Shown here piece by piece: positions 32,281 to 44,390 of a stretch of DNA of 64,000 nt (positions within the stretch are counted from its first letter, which is position 1; the number at the start of each line of letters is the position of its first letter). Under the pieces are notes generated by a model, which did no database searches, was not told the DNA's origin, and saw only the letters and a list, made by a program, of their open reading frames with translations. The stretch covers positions 45,315,189 to 45,379,188 of the forward strand of contig CM075938.1 of the NCBI GenBank assembly GCA_038030265.1, given 5' to 3'. The translations under genes and the position numbers were made by a program. Source of the stretch: Corythucha ciliata. Lineage: Eukaryota; Arthropoda; Insecta; Hemiptera; Tingidae.

Positions 32281-32427
32281 TATGAAGTGAGCTAGAGTGC
32301 TATCGCGGAGTATAGGCCCTTTTTATAGCTAAAGCAAAGTAAATCGCTACAATGAGCTGTTCTTGACCAAGTCCGCTTCTAGAATTGGTCTTGGTAAATC
32401 GCTCGCAAATATAAATGAGAAAACGCA

Positions 32428-32775
32428 CTAATTAACGTTAAAAAATTGACAAACAACCTTTTGATCACGTTCACGATTCTGCAAAAAAAATTGGTGAGTA
32501 TCTTTCAACGCTCTTTCTTCCAGGTCGGATGGACTGAAAATCGTCGGAAGGAGCCAAATCCCTGTCCAACCGGATACCAAGACTCCTTTCCACGTACTTT
32601 CAACCATGAACATAAAACCTATAAATCCTAATTTTTCCATCTTCGAGCTATTCGAGGGCGTCGGTCCACCCAATACTTTTATTTTATTCTTTACATCATT
32701 AATATTTGTACATGCTCCTATTCTTTTAATTCTAGAGGGTAAACCTTTTTCCCCTTCAGCGTATCTCCTGCTCAT
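32428..32775 (-). CDS. Unrecognised reading frame, 115 codons
   Basis: The frame opens MSRRYAEGEKGLPSRIKRI and continues without stops to 32428. It has a moderately hydrophobic middle (LGFIGFMFMVE). I do not recognise a family, and no splice sites or neighbouring exons clearly extend it. It may be a transposon remnant or chance. Flanks 32290-32427 and 32776-33224 show nothing assignable. Confidence 0.15.
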   Translation of the reverse strand: MSRRYAEGEKGLPSRIKRIGACTNINDVKNKIKVLGGPTPSNSSKMEKLGFIGFMFMVESTWKGVLVSGWTGIWLLPTIFSPSDLEERALKDTHQFFLQNRERDQKVVCQFFNVN

Positions 32776-33224
32776 GGCAACATAATGGGAATTCGGGGAT
32801 CCTCGAGACGAGGCTAAGTGTAGTTTTGAACGAGTTCAAAAAGACTCGAGGTTTGTACATGTATTAATGCATAGGAAGTTCCTGAATTCACTTGATAATG
32901 CCACTTGAAATTATGCAAAATTCGATGTTTAAGGCCAATGTGATAGCATCAATGCCTCAAAACTCATCAGCATTAAGGGAAATGCATCGGTCGGCAGTGA
33001 CCTTGTTATACATATATCCTGCGTACCTTTCTCTTTCGACAAAACGAAAAATCGTGCGCTTTTTTGTCCATTTCATGTTAATTAATGCTAATGGGCTCAC
33101 GAAGGACAGGGGGAAAATAAATAAAACGCTTCAACAGTGATTTTTTGTTAAATAGACGTATCAAGTCATTCAAAAATTTAAACAAAATAATGCATTAAAC
33201 AAAATCAACGCAATAATTTTGTCC

Positions 33225-35017
33225 TCATTGAGTCACTGTCTGTTGTCTTGTGCGGCTACCGCTTTTTGTTTTGTCGATAGCTGAGTTCCACTCCTGGACT
33301 CGAGTACTCCCAAAAACGTTGAAAATCACGTTTCCAAGAATCGTAACGAAGGCAGTCAAGTAAAATTCCAGTCTCCACTGCTCAAGCTTGGACTGAAATT
33401 AAAAAATAAAAATAAAAAACACCGTTGAACCCGAAATTGTTGATTTATCAAATTGTTAAAGAAACTTAAATTTACCGGGTCCTTTACGATCCAGCCGACA
33501 GTCAGAGGAGCGATAATCGTCGTGACATTCTCCAAACCGTTGGCGATGCCCATGAGAACACCGGCGAAATTAGGGGCCAAATCAAGGTGATTGATGCTGA
33601 AACCGGAGAAAATGAACGCCGATAGTGAAACGGCTATCGTCAGTGTGATAACGGCCGCTGTCGCGTCGTAGCCAACAAATCCCAGAATAACCAACATGAG
33701 GGATCCACCTGTTTGGGCTATAAAAACAAAATTTCATTTGTTTTTTCGTAGGAGCAGTTTGTTTTTATGATTTTATTACAGATCGTAGTCCATCCTTTGC
33801 GAACAACACTATCAGGCAATAACTGACGTTTCTTGATGTAGTCAGCGAGAAAGCATACTGGAAAAGTGAGCAGCCACATCGAAAGAAAAGGAAGAGCTGA
33901 TATAAACCCGTTCTTTTTTTTTTTTAGGGCATATAGAAAACGTTAGAGTATAATCAAATACGAGGGATTCTTGCTACGTACGGCTCCTATGTTAAACCCA
34001 AGGACATAATTAATGAATGTCGGTGTTTCCGTTATTAAAATCGAAAAGGCCCATCCGTTTGTAATTTGGACTGCGACGAGTGCTAGGAACGGGACAGACG
34101 TAAAAATAGCCCTCCAAGGAGTTTCGAGTCTCTGTTCAACGTCAAAAAAATTAAAGAATAATTCGCAATAATTTTAGCTAGCGCTTTATTACCTTTTGGT
34201 CTACTGAATCGCCTAGAGAAGTTTGAATGTAAGATTTTTCTTCGTCAGAAATGTTTGGATGAGACCCAGGGTCATCAGCTCCCAACAGCCACCACAAGAC
34301 ACTCCAAGAAAGAGACAGCAGAGCGGTAAAGTAGAAGATCGAAGGCCAACCGCCTGAACTTTGAGCCAAAAGGCCTGCCACTGGTAGGCTAACGCAAGCA
34401 CCGAGCGTACCTCCGTTGAAAGAAAATCCGACAAATCGATTTCTCTCGTCTGGTGGCGACCAACGAGATATTATATTGTAGCTGAGCGGGACGACGAATC
34501 CCTGCGCATTTATGTGAGAAAAAGGGGAAAATTAAAATCTAAAATTAAAATATTCAAGCGAGTGATAGAGTCGATTACTCACTTGAGCTAGACCAACACC
34601 GGCGCGGAACGCGCTTACTAGTGCAAAACCACCGTAGTGCGCAGCCATTGGTGTCAGACATGTCAGAATACTTCCAACTGTATTTGCACACAGGAGGAGA
34701 ATCTTAGGACTGAGCGATTGGCCTAGGAAGCCAGCGGGGGCTTGGACGATCATATAGCCCCAGAAGAATGAACTGAGCACCGTAGATTTTTCATTTTCAG
34801 ACCAATCGAATTGCTGTTAAGTGCTAGCATAAGTAAATCATAAACTTGCAACGGAAAATAATACAACTAAAACGAACCTCAAAATCGTAATTGGAGCTGT
34901 TCCTGTCTGTCATGGATACAATCGCCACTGAAATGCTGAGCCGAACGAAAAAAATCGTGAAAAAACAGTAGAATAATAGTATCCCTTGAGTATGCCTGCG
35001 CCCATAACCTTTTTGTA
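33225..35017 (-). CDS. SLC17-family major facilitator transporter; seven exons, first coding exon missing
   Basis: SLC17 proteins are 12-helix anion carriers (phosphate, sialin, vesicular glutamate types). Exons in transcript order are 34878-35017, 34583-34813, 34193-34501, 33982-34131, 33780-33912, 33476-33717 and 33225-33392. All phases agree, giving 456 residues plus stop. Diagnostic blocks are RLSISVAIVSMTDR (helix 1), STVLSSFFWGYMIVQAPAG, FRAGVGLAQGFVVP, SRWSPPDERNRF (family W-x-PP-x-ER), GWAFSILITETPTF, NGFISALPFLSMW, FLADYIKKRQ, VVRKGWTTI, NHLDLAPNFAGVLMGIAN, IIAPLTVGWIV and the C-terminal FYLTAFVTILGNVIF. Residues before YGRRHTQG come from an exon not seen. Introns are 61-83 bases. 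One acceptor (33913) follows a pure A run. The substrate cannot be inferred. Confidence 0.93.
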
Positions 35018-36830
35018 CTGTTGAAACAAAATTGTCGTTAACTTACAGACTCATTACTACTCTAACGACATACTTTCAGTCGTTAAGTTGTGGCCATCGG
35101 ATGGAAGCTTATGTGCAGATTCGGTTTCTGGTACTTGACTCGTCATCATACTTGAAATCTGCACAAATCCATTATAGGAATAGGTTCAAAGATGCATTGG
35201 TACTACATTTGGTGGAAAAAAAACGGGATAGCACAGGTCTTGAGTTCGGGTGGAAAAGAGGGTTGCCTCTCCACCCTTCCTCGTCAATATTTCAGTGTTG
35301 AGTCTGCGCCTATCGCCTTCACGGCGCAGGCCCACACCACAAGGCAGAGTTTACCAGATTGGGCTTTATTATAAAACACGTTTTGAACTACTTCAGGAGG
35401 ATATTTTGTGGATCAAATCGAGAAGAAGCTCTAAAACGCGTTTTGGGTCACTTATGTCAGTAAAATGTTGGACAACACGCTCAATAATCTGGTAGTTTTA
35501 TCCTTAATGTTCTGAGGAGGGGCACAGTCGCATAGTAGATGGTAGATAGCGCATAGTTTTTCGGCTAGGCGAGAGGGGAAAAAGTATGGGAGGGGGGACT
35601 TTTCATCAGACGAGCCAGTGAAGGGGTTCTCCCCGCGATACAATATAAGTTAAAATAATAAGCAAACATGTTTTCAACAAATTAATTACCCTTCTGTAAG
35701 ATTCGTGTATGAAAGCCGGCTTTCTGGAAGGGACGAGATGGATCTTGATGTAAGTTACCCTTCAATCTCCGTTATTGTTTTCATGTTTGGTTTTGGCCGA
35801 CTTGATGACACCACCTCGGGGACCAGGGTACACTCACATGATGCACCAAACTGTCCTGCCGTAATACTCTTCCTAACTTCTCAAACGTTTCTAAGACTTC
35901 GGCTTTGTTCTGAGCAGAAGTTTCCCCTTCTTTTCCCACGAGTTGACAAGTTTAATTAGTTACCTGCAAGTTTTCTATTTATTATTGCTATTGCTAACCC
36001 TTTCTATCCAATTTTACCTTTTTGAATACGACGAGCTATTAGACGTTCTTAAGGTAGTATTTAATATCTATGGGAAATGGTTCAACTTGACAAAACTAAC
36101 AAGGCATAGTACAAACTTGTAATTAATCCACGGTCTTATTTGTAAAGCCCCAACCACAATTGAGTTTGAAACACACTGAAGGTTTATTTTTTTAATTTTC
36201 TGCCTTTTCTTGAGATTTTAAATCTGAACCCCAGACCCCCCCCCTCCTTGCCAGGTCCGTCTAAAGCCACTACTTCTCTCTCCAGATGAGGCTGAGGACG
36301 CTGGAAACGTTTGTTTCCTATAAGACGGAATGTGGCACCATATCAAAGGAGACCTCCTCGAATCGCCACCGCTTCCACGACTTCCAAAACTCAGTGGCGA
36401 AGATTCAGCAGTAAATCACCTCCGGATGGTAGCCAGACAGGATTCCCGGATTTTCTCTGCGCTGATACCGGTAAATGCAACAGTGGCTTTGGGAAGGTAC
36501 TGTTGTCCTCTCGAGAGTGCGGGGTATGAAATGCTCCAAGGTGACACCTCGTGTCGGACTGCCGGTCCTTATCTCACATCCTCCTGCAGCACAAGTCCTT
36601 CTGAAATCAATTCTTTGCCGGTGCTTGATGGCCTGTGCGGGAGCGGAAAGGCAACGCTGAACTGCTCGGCACCATGCTTTCACTGTCCGGTTTAGTGCCC
36701 TAACAGCCTCTCACGGACTGAGGAAGTCAACGTTGACGACAGAGCCGTCTTTACTGTAACGTTGGGGCCCTCTGGGCCCGAGATAACATTGGAAACCCGC
36801 GGGCGGGGGGTCCATTTCTTTCTCACCCAA
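35018..36830. other. No gene recognised
   Basis: This is the 5' side of the SLC17 gene, and its first exon should lie here or beyond. A GC-richer stretch at 36300-36700 has overlapping open frames on both strands (for example 36330-36695), but no motif or splice pattern that I can assign. It could be a retroelement remnant. Confidence 0.3.
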
Positions 36831-37238
36831 CCTAGAATTAGAGTTTTTCTTCATTTTAGTTGCGAATTAGCGACTTTCTCACTTTTATCCCCGAATTGGC
36901 CTTTTCTCAATTATTGCTATTCACTCATTTTAGTCGACATTCGACATTATGAGGTTTTCTCGATTTTAGCCACAAATTAACTTCTTTTTTCGTATAAGCC
37001 ATGAATAAGCAGATTAACACTTTATCTCAGTCACGAATTGGCAATGGAAACCGTGAATTTTCTCAATTCTGGCTGGGAATTGGCGCCTTTTTCTTTATTT
37101 TAGTCTCGAACTTGCGCTTTGTCTCATTTTTAGCCGCGAAGTTGCCCACGGAAACCGTGAATATGCTGATTTTTCAATTTTGGCTATGGTTGAGCGCTAG
37201 GTATTCCTTAATTTTATCCGCGAATTATTGTTTTTCGG
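36830..37238. repeat. ~29 bp satellite-like array (orientation 2)
   Basis: Units such as 'tcttcattttagttgcgaat' and 'tttagccgcgaagttgccc' recur until the left arm of the fold-back element at 37239. One more unit follows at about 37885-37930. Confidence 0.8.
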
Positions 37239-37886
37239 AGTAATTGAGCTTATTGTTAGATGACCCTTATCTTCGGACATTTATGGGATTACTCCCCTCC
37301 TCACCGCGCCAACCTAGTCACAACTATGAATTCTAAGGAGTGGGGAGGCTGAAAATAAAGAAATTAATCTTTAAATTAAATACTTACTCTTCTTTACTTG
37401 TTTTGAGTTCCGAGAAAAAATTGCTCGCCAGGTGGGATTCGAACCCACGACCTCCTGGTTTCGCGGCAGGTGCTCTAACCAACTGAGCTATTCCGGTAGT
37501 CCACACAAAGAGCGAATCAACCGAGGAGAAATCCCCTCTCGGAACTCAAACTGCACCTATCGGGTCAGTGCATGTCATACGTCATTTTTTTCCTAATGTG
37601 TCCGACAATTAATTGAATAATTGGCGCGAAACTAGGAGGTCGTGTGTTCGAATCCCATCTGGGGAGCAATTTTTTCTCGTAACTCAAAACAAGTAAAGAA
37701 GAGTAAGTATTTAATTTAAAGATTAATTTCTTTATTTTCAGCCTCCCCACTCCTTCGAATGCACAGTTGTGACTAGGGCGGTGTTGTGAGGAGGGGAGTA
37801 ATCCCATAAATGTCCGAAGATAAGGGTCATCTAACAATAAGCTCAATTATTCGATTAATTGTCGGACACATTAGGAAAAAAATGAC
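37239..37886. mobile_element. Fold-back element with a tRNA-like centre
   Basis: Inverted arms of about 215-225 bp lie at 37239-37463 and 37636-37849 ('taattgagcttattgttaga' with its complement). The arms run into a tRNA-like unit, so the right arm ends with a second inverted T-arm/B-box ('gtgttcgaatcccatct', about 37641). Short inverted blocks 'cctaatgtgtccgacaatta' lie in the spacer (37590) and, complemented, outside the right arm (37856). A solo relative is at 457-608. Confidence 0.88.
37425..37497 (-). other. tRNA-like sequence (pseudo-tRNA) in the fold-back centre
   Basis: The minus strand has a perfect D-arm and A-box (TAGCTCAGTTGG), a perfect T-arm (GTGGG-TTCGAAT-CCCAC) and a T6 run just downstream. 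The anticodon arm (CCTGC-CGCGAAA-CCAGG) lacks U33 and has a mismatch, and the acceptor ends do not pair. It therefore looks like a Pol III promoter-bearing tRNA-derived unit rather than a working tRNA gene. Confidence 0.7.
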
Positions 37887-37934
37887 GTTTTTCTGAGTTT
37901 TATTCGCGAATTCGTATTGCTAAATTTTAGCCAT

Positions 37935-40850
37935 TCATACGCTGGACAGGACTAGTTGGTTTTAATTATTTTCATTTTTATTTTTAAGCGGCCCATACAC
38001 GTACAACAAATATTGCGCAAACTAGGGGCTGTACAATAAAATTGAACGTTTGTGGGTTGTATTGATGGGTTGCACAGTATAATGTACAACTCATTTTCAT
38101 TCAATAACGTCTGGAAACAAAATATTGCTCAAACTAGTTTGTGCAATAAATTGTACAACTATGGACCCTTAATATTTAATTTGTTTTCTTTTATTTCCGT
38201 TCTTACTCCCAAAATACCACTCTTCATGTCATCACACTTTCATGTGATTAGTCATGTTTGTATTATGTGTATCTCAGACCATTGAAAATTCTCCAGTTAA
38301 CCGTCGAAAAACCGGTACTGGTCAGAGAATAAAACCATCTGGTGTAGACGACGTCAAAGAAATTATTTCGAAGCGATTCATCGGTCGGGTTCCTTGAAGT
38401 TGGCCGCTCACATCAATGTTCTTTAAATTATGTTTCGATATGATAAACAAACGACAACTTTGGCCAAACAAACGATTTTACGACCAGATACGCCGCTAAA
38501 CAAACGATTTCGTTTATTGGTTCATTACCAGGATGTCAGTGGTGGTGAGCCGTTCCGCGAGTAGGCAAAGTTTAGATCCGAGATAGTGTCATACATATGG
38601 TAGCATTACTTTACTACACAGCATCACTTTATTACTGCCTAAGAAAATACGATCGACTTGTAACGTTCGCAACCCGCAGTAATAAGCGCGTGAAAAACAA
38701 TCGCCCATCGACATGCACTAAAGTGAAGAAGGACGCGACCAGCCCCTGTAAATGCTTGAAAACTATTCATGTTGTAAGCATGACTAACTGTACAATCGCG
38801 CGTTTTCTAGTTGTTTCGTCCCCCCCCCCTCCCAGCCGTCACTCTGAAAGCTTCCGGTCGACTACAAATGAAATACGCCGCTGAATAGTGTAATAAAATG
38901 AACGTTAACAGCTTGTTTCGTTATTATACCAGAGTAGACAATAAGGTTAAAACTATCATACCTCATCAACGGATTCCACTCAAAAAAATGTCCACGTGAT
39001 TTTGAATACATTAATGAGATTGCCACATGATTATGAATACGTTGAAGAGCACATCCTTTCTGAAGCTTATTCTAGCGACAATGTTCCCCTCCAAGTCCTA
39101 GGCGAGTACTGACTACTGAGTTTGAGAATGAGACTTGAAAGTGACCTGATGAAAGTCTCACTAGTTGCTCCATTCGAATATTTCGCGTTACAAACTTTCT
39201 TTAAAAGCCTTTCCCCTCTTGTGTGATTTTGTTATATCATTCAAATTAATGCGTACATTCTTAGTCATAAAAAAAAAGCTGTGTGCGGGAGCCGTACGGC
39301 AGAAATCGCTATAGTGAGGAATTTTAATTTTTCTTGTTCAGAGCTGGCTTGTAATTATTTGAAATTATTCAAGGACAAAGCCGAAAGTGGCACCATCACT
39401 AACGGATCCCGGCCTCGGTAATTAATGTAGGCCACGAATTATAGACTCGCCCCCTCTTTACATACACCGTGAAAATTGATACGACGACGACAATATTTGT
39501 TTGTTTCACTAACTTTATCGGAGAATTTGTGGTCCTCTCGATTGAATAGAAGGAAGAGATACGCATGACTGTCTGGATAAGGGAATCAGACCCGTATTTA
39601 TTAGCGTTCCTTGAGCCTCACTAAGGAACCTCTGACAAAAGTTTTGACTACAATAAAAACATGTGATTTTAACTAATTTTAAGGATTCCTTGAGTTCAAT
39701 GAATGTTTATAGATACGTGCATTCATATTTTTAACGATGCCATTAAATAGTCATTTCTCATTTTCTTAGTAAAAAAGGTAGGATCAGATAAGTCACTATG
39801 GAGCATTTTTTGTTTCGAATGTTAAATAGAATAGACAATACTCGTCTAATTAAAAAAGCGAACTCCATTTTCCATTGATGGGTATTTTTTTTCTTTTTTT
39901 GCGGATGTTCTTTTCTTTTTTCTTTGCCGATAGAAAGAACATGTGAACTACACTTCTAAAGTCCGCAACGCACGTAAGCATTTCGTTAGTGGCTACTCTA
40001 GGGATGGCTGGAATTTCAATTTTAACGTTAGAATCTTGTGGTTGGGTCCAAGAATTGCAGATTCTTAGAAAAAAAAAAGGACTATTCTAAGCAGATTTAG
40101 TTAGATATTTTGATCTCCCCACCCACAAGATTTTTGAACACCATTGGCTACTTTTGAACACAGTTAAACAAATCAGTCATCAGAATCTAGTGTGCGGTGG
40201 AATTCACAGTTTCTCATGCTACTGGTTTCTGTGGCAATCAGTTAATTTCTGCGGCCGTCTTGGAGCTAATAATTCGGCCAAATCCTCAGTTTAAGACGTC
40301 TACGGGTAGGGAAGTATAAATAACCAATTCTCCTGCAGAAGAATCCACGAAATTTAACGTTTTCTGACCACATCTTCTCTACAGTTTTGGATTGAATAAG
40401 CAACGCTGTGCTTGGGAGAGGGTGAGAAGTGAACGGTTTGTTTGTTGACCGAACAATAATTAAGTTTGGAGCCACTGCAGTGGACAGTTTAAGAGCCAGA
40501 ATGAGCGGCCAGAGATTTTTAAAAGATTTCCAAGGGGGCCGGAGACAATTCCAGACTTCGTAATGAAAAAGTTACTTTCATAGCATTTATAAATTCATAG
40601 AGAAAGTGAAACTTGGGGTTTTGAAGAATAGCTTGTGAAAAAGATTATTCATCCTGGCTGGTGGGCCGACATGCACCGGGTAGGCGGAGGTAAAATCACT
40701 CGGCGTAGTATTGTCTAAGGTGATTACACTATGGGATTTTACTCGGCAGTGTCGGCTCGGTCGGGCCCGGTAGGTGCTTGGACTATGCAAAAGACTAATC
40801 TCATGTATTCACAAAAAATTTGTCTTATTCAATAAACTTTGGAACAAAAA
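37935..40850. other. No gene recognised
   Basis: AT-rich DNA. A weak inverted pair occurs near 38000-38160 ('acaaatattgcgcaaacta' with 'tagtttgtgcaataaattgt'), possibly a MITE. Reading frames (38597-38884, 40587-40790) show no motif. A 10-C run lies at 38820-38829. Confidence 0.35.
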
Positions 40851-40879
40851 AAAAATAAAATTACTGAATTTGTATCTTC

Positions 40880-41520
40880 CATCCCAAATTTAGCAGATTT
40901 CCGATCATTAAAGTACAAATATCGTGATTTTGGCTCCTTCAAACCCAAATTTTACGCATTTTCGCTCGTTCCGTAATACATTTTGTAGCTTCTGGGTTTG
41001 TTTTTTAAAACCGAGTTTTGCTGGTTTTCGCTCTTTCGGGATCCAAATTTTGTGGTTTTGGCTTTTTCATTTTTTTTTCATTTTTTTCATTCATCAACCT
41101 CAAAAATTCATTCAAGAGGTTGACTCTTGATAAACCAGTTGAACAGATATCAGCTCCTCTTGAGCCAAATACGCGTGGGTTTGACTTCTTCAAAACCTAA
41201 TTTCTGTAATTTATTTTGGTGAAAACAAAACCCTATGAATTTGGCTCGTATGAAAACCTTTAGCAGTCACTTTTTGGTTTCACTCGTACTAAAACCAACT
41301 TCACCAGTTTTATTCTTACTATAAAAACCAACTTCTCGGGTTGGGCGTCAAACAGTTTCGCGTGGTTGGCTGTGAAATCAAAATGTCGTGAGTCTTGGCC
41401 CTCGAAAAACCAAATTTCAAGGAATTGGCTCTTTCAAAAAAACATAATTCTAACGGATTTTGTCTTACAGGAAACCTAATTTTGCGGGTTTGAGAACTAC
41501 AAAATCAAAGTTAGTGGGGT
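40880..41520. repeat. Degenerate array, 'aaaaccaaatttt...gggtttggct' type
   Basis: Units near 'aaacccaaattttrcgg-tttcgctc' recur about every 35-45 bases. They resemble the 280-790 and 8270-8340 units. No gene is supported. Confidence 0.6.
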
Positions 41521-41639
41521 GGGATTAATGAGCGGGGGAGGAGGGAAAACAGAAAAAAGAAAAATCAGAACTCACTAAAAGTTGTGAAGCTAATCAGTTC
41601 ATCACGAACTGCCTCCAGCGGCTCATTCAAGTTCTGAGA

Positions 41640-42290
41640 TGGCTAAACTGGGTTTTCCAATTAGTCGCAAATTAGCGTTTTCCTCCGATTTTCACCCACA
41701 ATTTTACCCACAGAGTTGCTTGCAGAAACTGCCAATTAACATTTTCTCTTAGCTGTGATGAGAAAATGAGCGTTTTTATTAATTTTAGCCGCAAATGATC
41801 TCTTTTTCCAAATTTTGGCTGCGCTGCGCTGTAGCCTTTTTTTCATTTTAAGCGACGAGTTAGTGCTTTTTCTTAATTTTCTTCACGAAGTTGCCTCCAA
41901 AAATTAACAATTAATAGCTATGAATGATAATTTGTTTTTCAATTTTATCCTTGAATTAGTGATTTTTATAGATTTTAGCCGAGCGAGAATTAGCGCTGCA
42001 TTTCTCAATTTCATCCGCGATTTAACGATTTCTTAATTTGCTCGACGATTTCCTAGATTTATCCGCGAATTTCCGCTTTTTCTCAATTTTAGTCCTGGAT
42101 TAGCGCCATTCCCAATTTACCCAGCAATTGATAATTTTTTTCATATTTATCCATGAATTAGCGTTTTTAAAAAATCAATTTAGACTCAATTTTTAGCCTA
42201 GAAAATTCCTTCGGAAACAGTGAATGAGCGCTTTGTCACGACTTTAGCTTCTAATATTAGCGCGTTTTTAAATACTTTTAGCCCCGTACT
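41640..42290. repeat. ~29 bp satellite-like array (orientation 2)
   Basis: Clear units of 'ttttagccgcgaattagcg' plus 'tttttctcaa' with considerable drift. Between 42290 and 42955 I see no assignable feature. Confidence 0.8.
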
Positions 42291-42954
42291 TGTACCCGGA
42301 ACTGCTGGCCTAACCACAGGACACGGATTGTCACCGAAAGTACAGAAATCAAATCCAAATTGTGGGCTGGATTGACAAAAAATGTTCTACCACAAAAACT
42401 GCTGAGCATCTTCAATATTTCATTCACCCATCAAACCCCAATCAAATCCCAAAAGTCTCATTCTAACGCTCCTATATACATCAAACCGAAAATTTCCCGA
42501 TTTCAGTCCACCCCCCTCGCCACCACCTCAGTATGCTACTGAGAACAGAACCGGGAACAAAATGCGTCCCGGGATGACCTTGTCAGAGTATAGCGGGACT
42601 TGATTAATCAAACCGGGACTATGTCGGGTATTGCCCGGCAGCGTATTTCATGCCCTACCGCCGCGCCGGCACCACCAGATTACACGCTGTCTTTGAATAC
42701 ACGAATAAGGCATGAGAGATTAATCATTTTGAAATCTGCCCCCCGCCCCTCCAAACTATGTCACGTTTTGTGCGAGAAATGCTCCGAGCTTTCCGTTCTT
42801 AAGCCTTATGATTCTAAGATAACTTGGAAACTCGCAAAAAAATTAATAATAACACATCAATAAATAACATAAACCCGGATTTATGAATATATTTGCGGTT
42901 AATGCTAATTGTGGTTATGGCTTTTCGTCAAAGGTCAAGCACGTTTTTTGCGAG

Positions 42955-43330
42955 TGCCCGCGATGGCAACATCAACAGCGTTGCCAATTTCATGGGTTTC
43001 CCATCAGCAGATCTGACGGATTTTGACGGGTCGCTAACGGGGAAAAAATCTGTCTAACTGATGACGGATTCTATAGTAACGGAATTTCTTAATGGCTCAA
43101 TGATTTTTATTATTATAAATTATATTTTATTTTAATGACTTTGATCACAATTGAAAAGGAAAAGGTGTACGTGATTACAATAAATGAGAGTAAACTGTAT
43201 TTTATATTACCTATAAGTAAAGATAAAACCTCACGACCGATTATGATGATACGGGAAACAACAATCAACCGGTCCCCTTCATTGTACAGCGAACTCATGG
43301 AATTTAGCGGTGAATGACCACTTTTCATCA
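42955..43330. repeat. Dispersed repeat copy (inverse of 22.36-22.56 kb)
   Basis: Contains 'cagatctgacggattttgac', 'ggggaaaaaatctgtctaac' and, further right, 'aattgaaaaggaaaaggtgt'. The last block is the reverse complement of sequence near 22430. It is a short, non-coding interspersed element with undefined ends. Confidence 0.5.
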
Positions 43331-43510
43331 ATTTTTACCGTGATCTGGCGGTTTTTTCTTAATTTTAGCCTCAAAATTGGAGCTTTTCTCAATTTCGGTC
43401 ATGAAATTGAATAGAGAAACCACGAATTATCGCATTTTTTCAATTTTAGCGAGTTTTTTTTTTTTTAAAGTTTTGGCTGCGAATGAGCGTTTTTTTCTAT
43501 TTTGGTTTGG
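43310..43510. repeat. ~29 bp satellite-like array (orientation 2), short
   Basis: Six or so units of the 'tttttctcaattttag' type follow the dispersed repeat. Confidence 0.7.
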
Positions 43511-43722
43511 TACCATCAGCGGATGCATTCGCAGTTTTCTGAGAGCACTATAAAAAGGGCTGTTGGAGCTAGTATCCGGAGGGGGGGTACCTGTTTTCAA
43601 TTGTTCCTGGATGTACGGGGGGTGGGCGTTGGCGCATTTCTCTCGCTAGTCTAAGCATGATAAATCTTTTCATCTGTAAACTAAAATGTGGAAGAATGTA
43701 AATAAAGCCATGCGGCATTAAC

Positions 43723-44334
43723 GTAAAGCCGGATACACACATGCGGTACTTGCCAAGTAACTTGCCAAATATTCAATCAATTTCTAGCAATGAGGAAGTT
43801 TCACATTTTCCAAAAATATTTTTTTTCGATTAGGCATATCAATCTTTCCATGTAAATAGATAAATACAAATTTAAAACCCTTCGGAAATATTTTTTTTTT
43901 CTTAACAAAAGTTGGCAAATTTGAAATCCCGCCAAAACGATCATTTTCCGCTACGTAATATCCGTTGTATTCTCTGTCCTTTTCATGCCTCTAAATAGCT
44001 CATCTGTTTATCCTCCATTATTTTCTTATCGGAGAGCTCTAGTAGAAAATAAGGCAAAGAAACACAACAAACCGCTCTCCAACAGCAACGTTACAGGTGG
44101 ACTTTTTTTCGGAAGGCGCATATGACACAAACATGCTAGCTGGCGTGTTTGAAATGACCTAAAACTTCAAAACTTGCGTATTTATTAACTGTTGGGTTGT
44201 TCTACGAACGGATCACGATTTATGCTCTATTTTAGCATAAATAAACCTTAAAAAATAAATGTATGAATAAGTTCTGACCCATGAAACTTCCTCATTTCAA
44301 AAATGTGTTGCTCTTTACTTGGTATCCGGCTTAA
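43723..44334. mobile_element. TIR element, ~610 bp, non-coding
   Basis: The left terminus 'taaagccggatac' and right terminus 'gtatccggctta' are inverted. A second inner pair ('caatgaggaagtttcac' with 'gaaacttcctcattt') supports a common element. There is no transposase. Confidence 0.55.
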
Positions 44335-44390
44335 CAATTAGAGTTTATACTTACAAAATGAATTTCATAAAAGGTGCTAATGTGTTTTTA

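Noticed and set aside
36330..36695. 121-codon Cys-containing frame
   Set aside because: Three or more frames are open at once in this GC-richer patch. Cysteine spacing fits no zinc finger that I recognise.
37425..37497. Functional tRNA gene on the minus strand
   Set aside because: D- and T-arms are perfect, but U33 is missing and the acceptor stem does not pair. It is part of a fold-back element.
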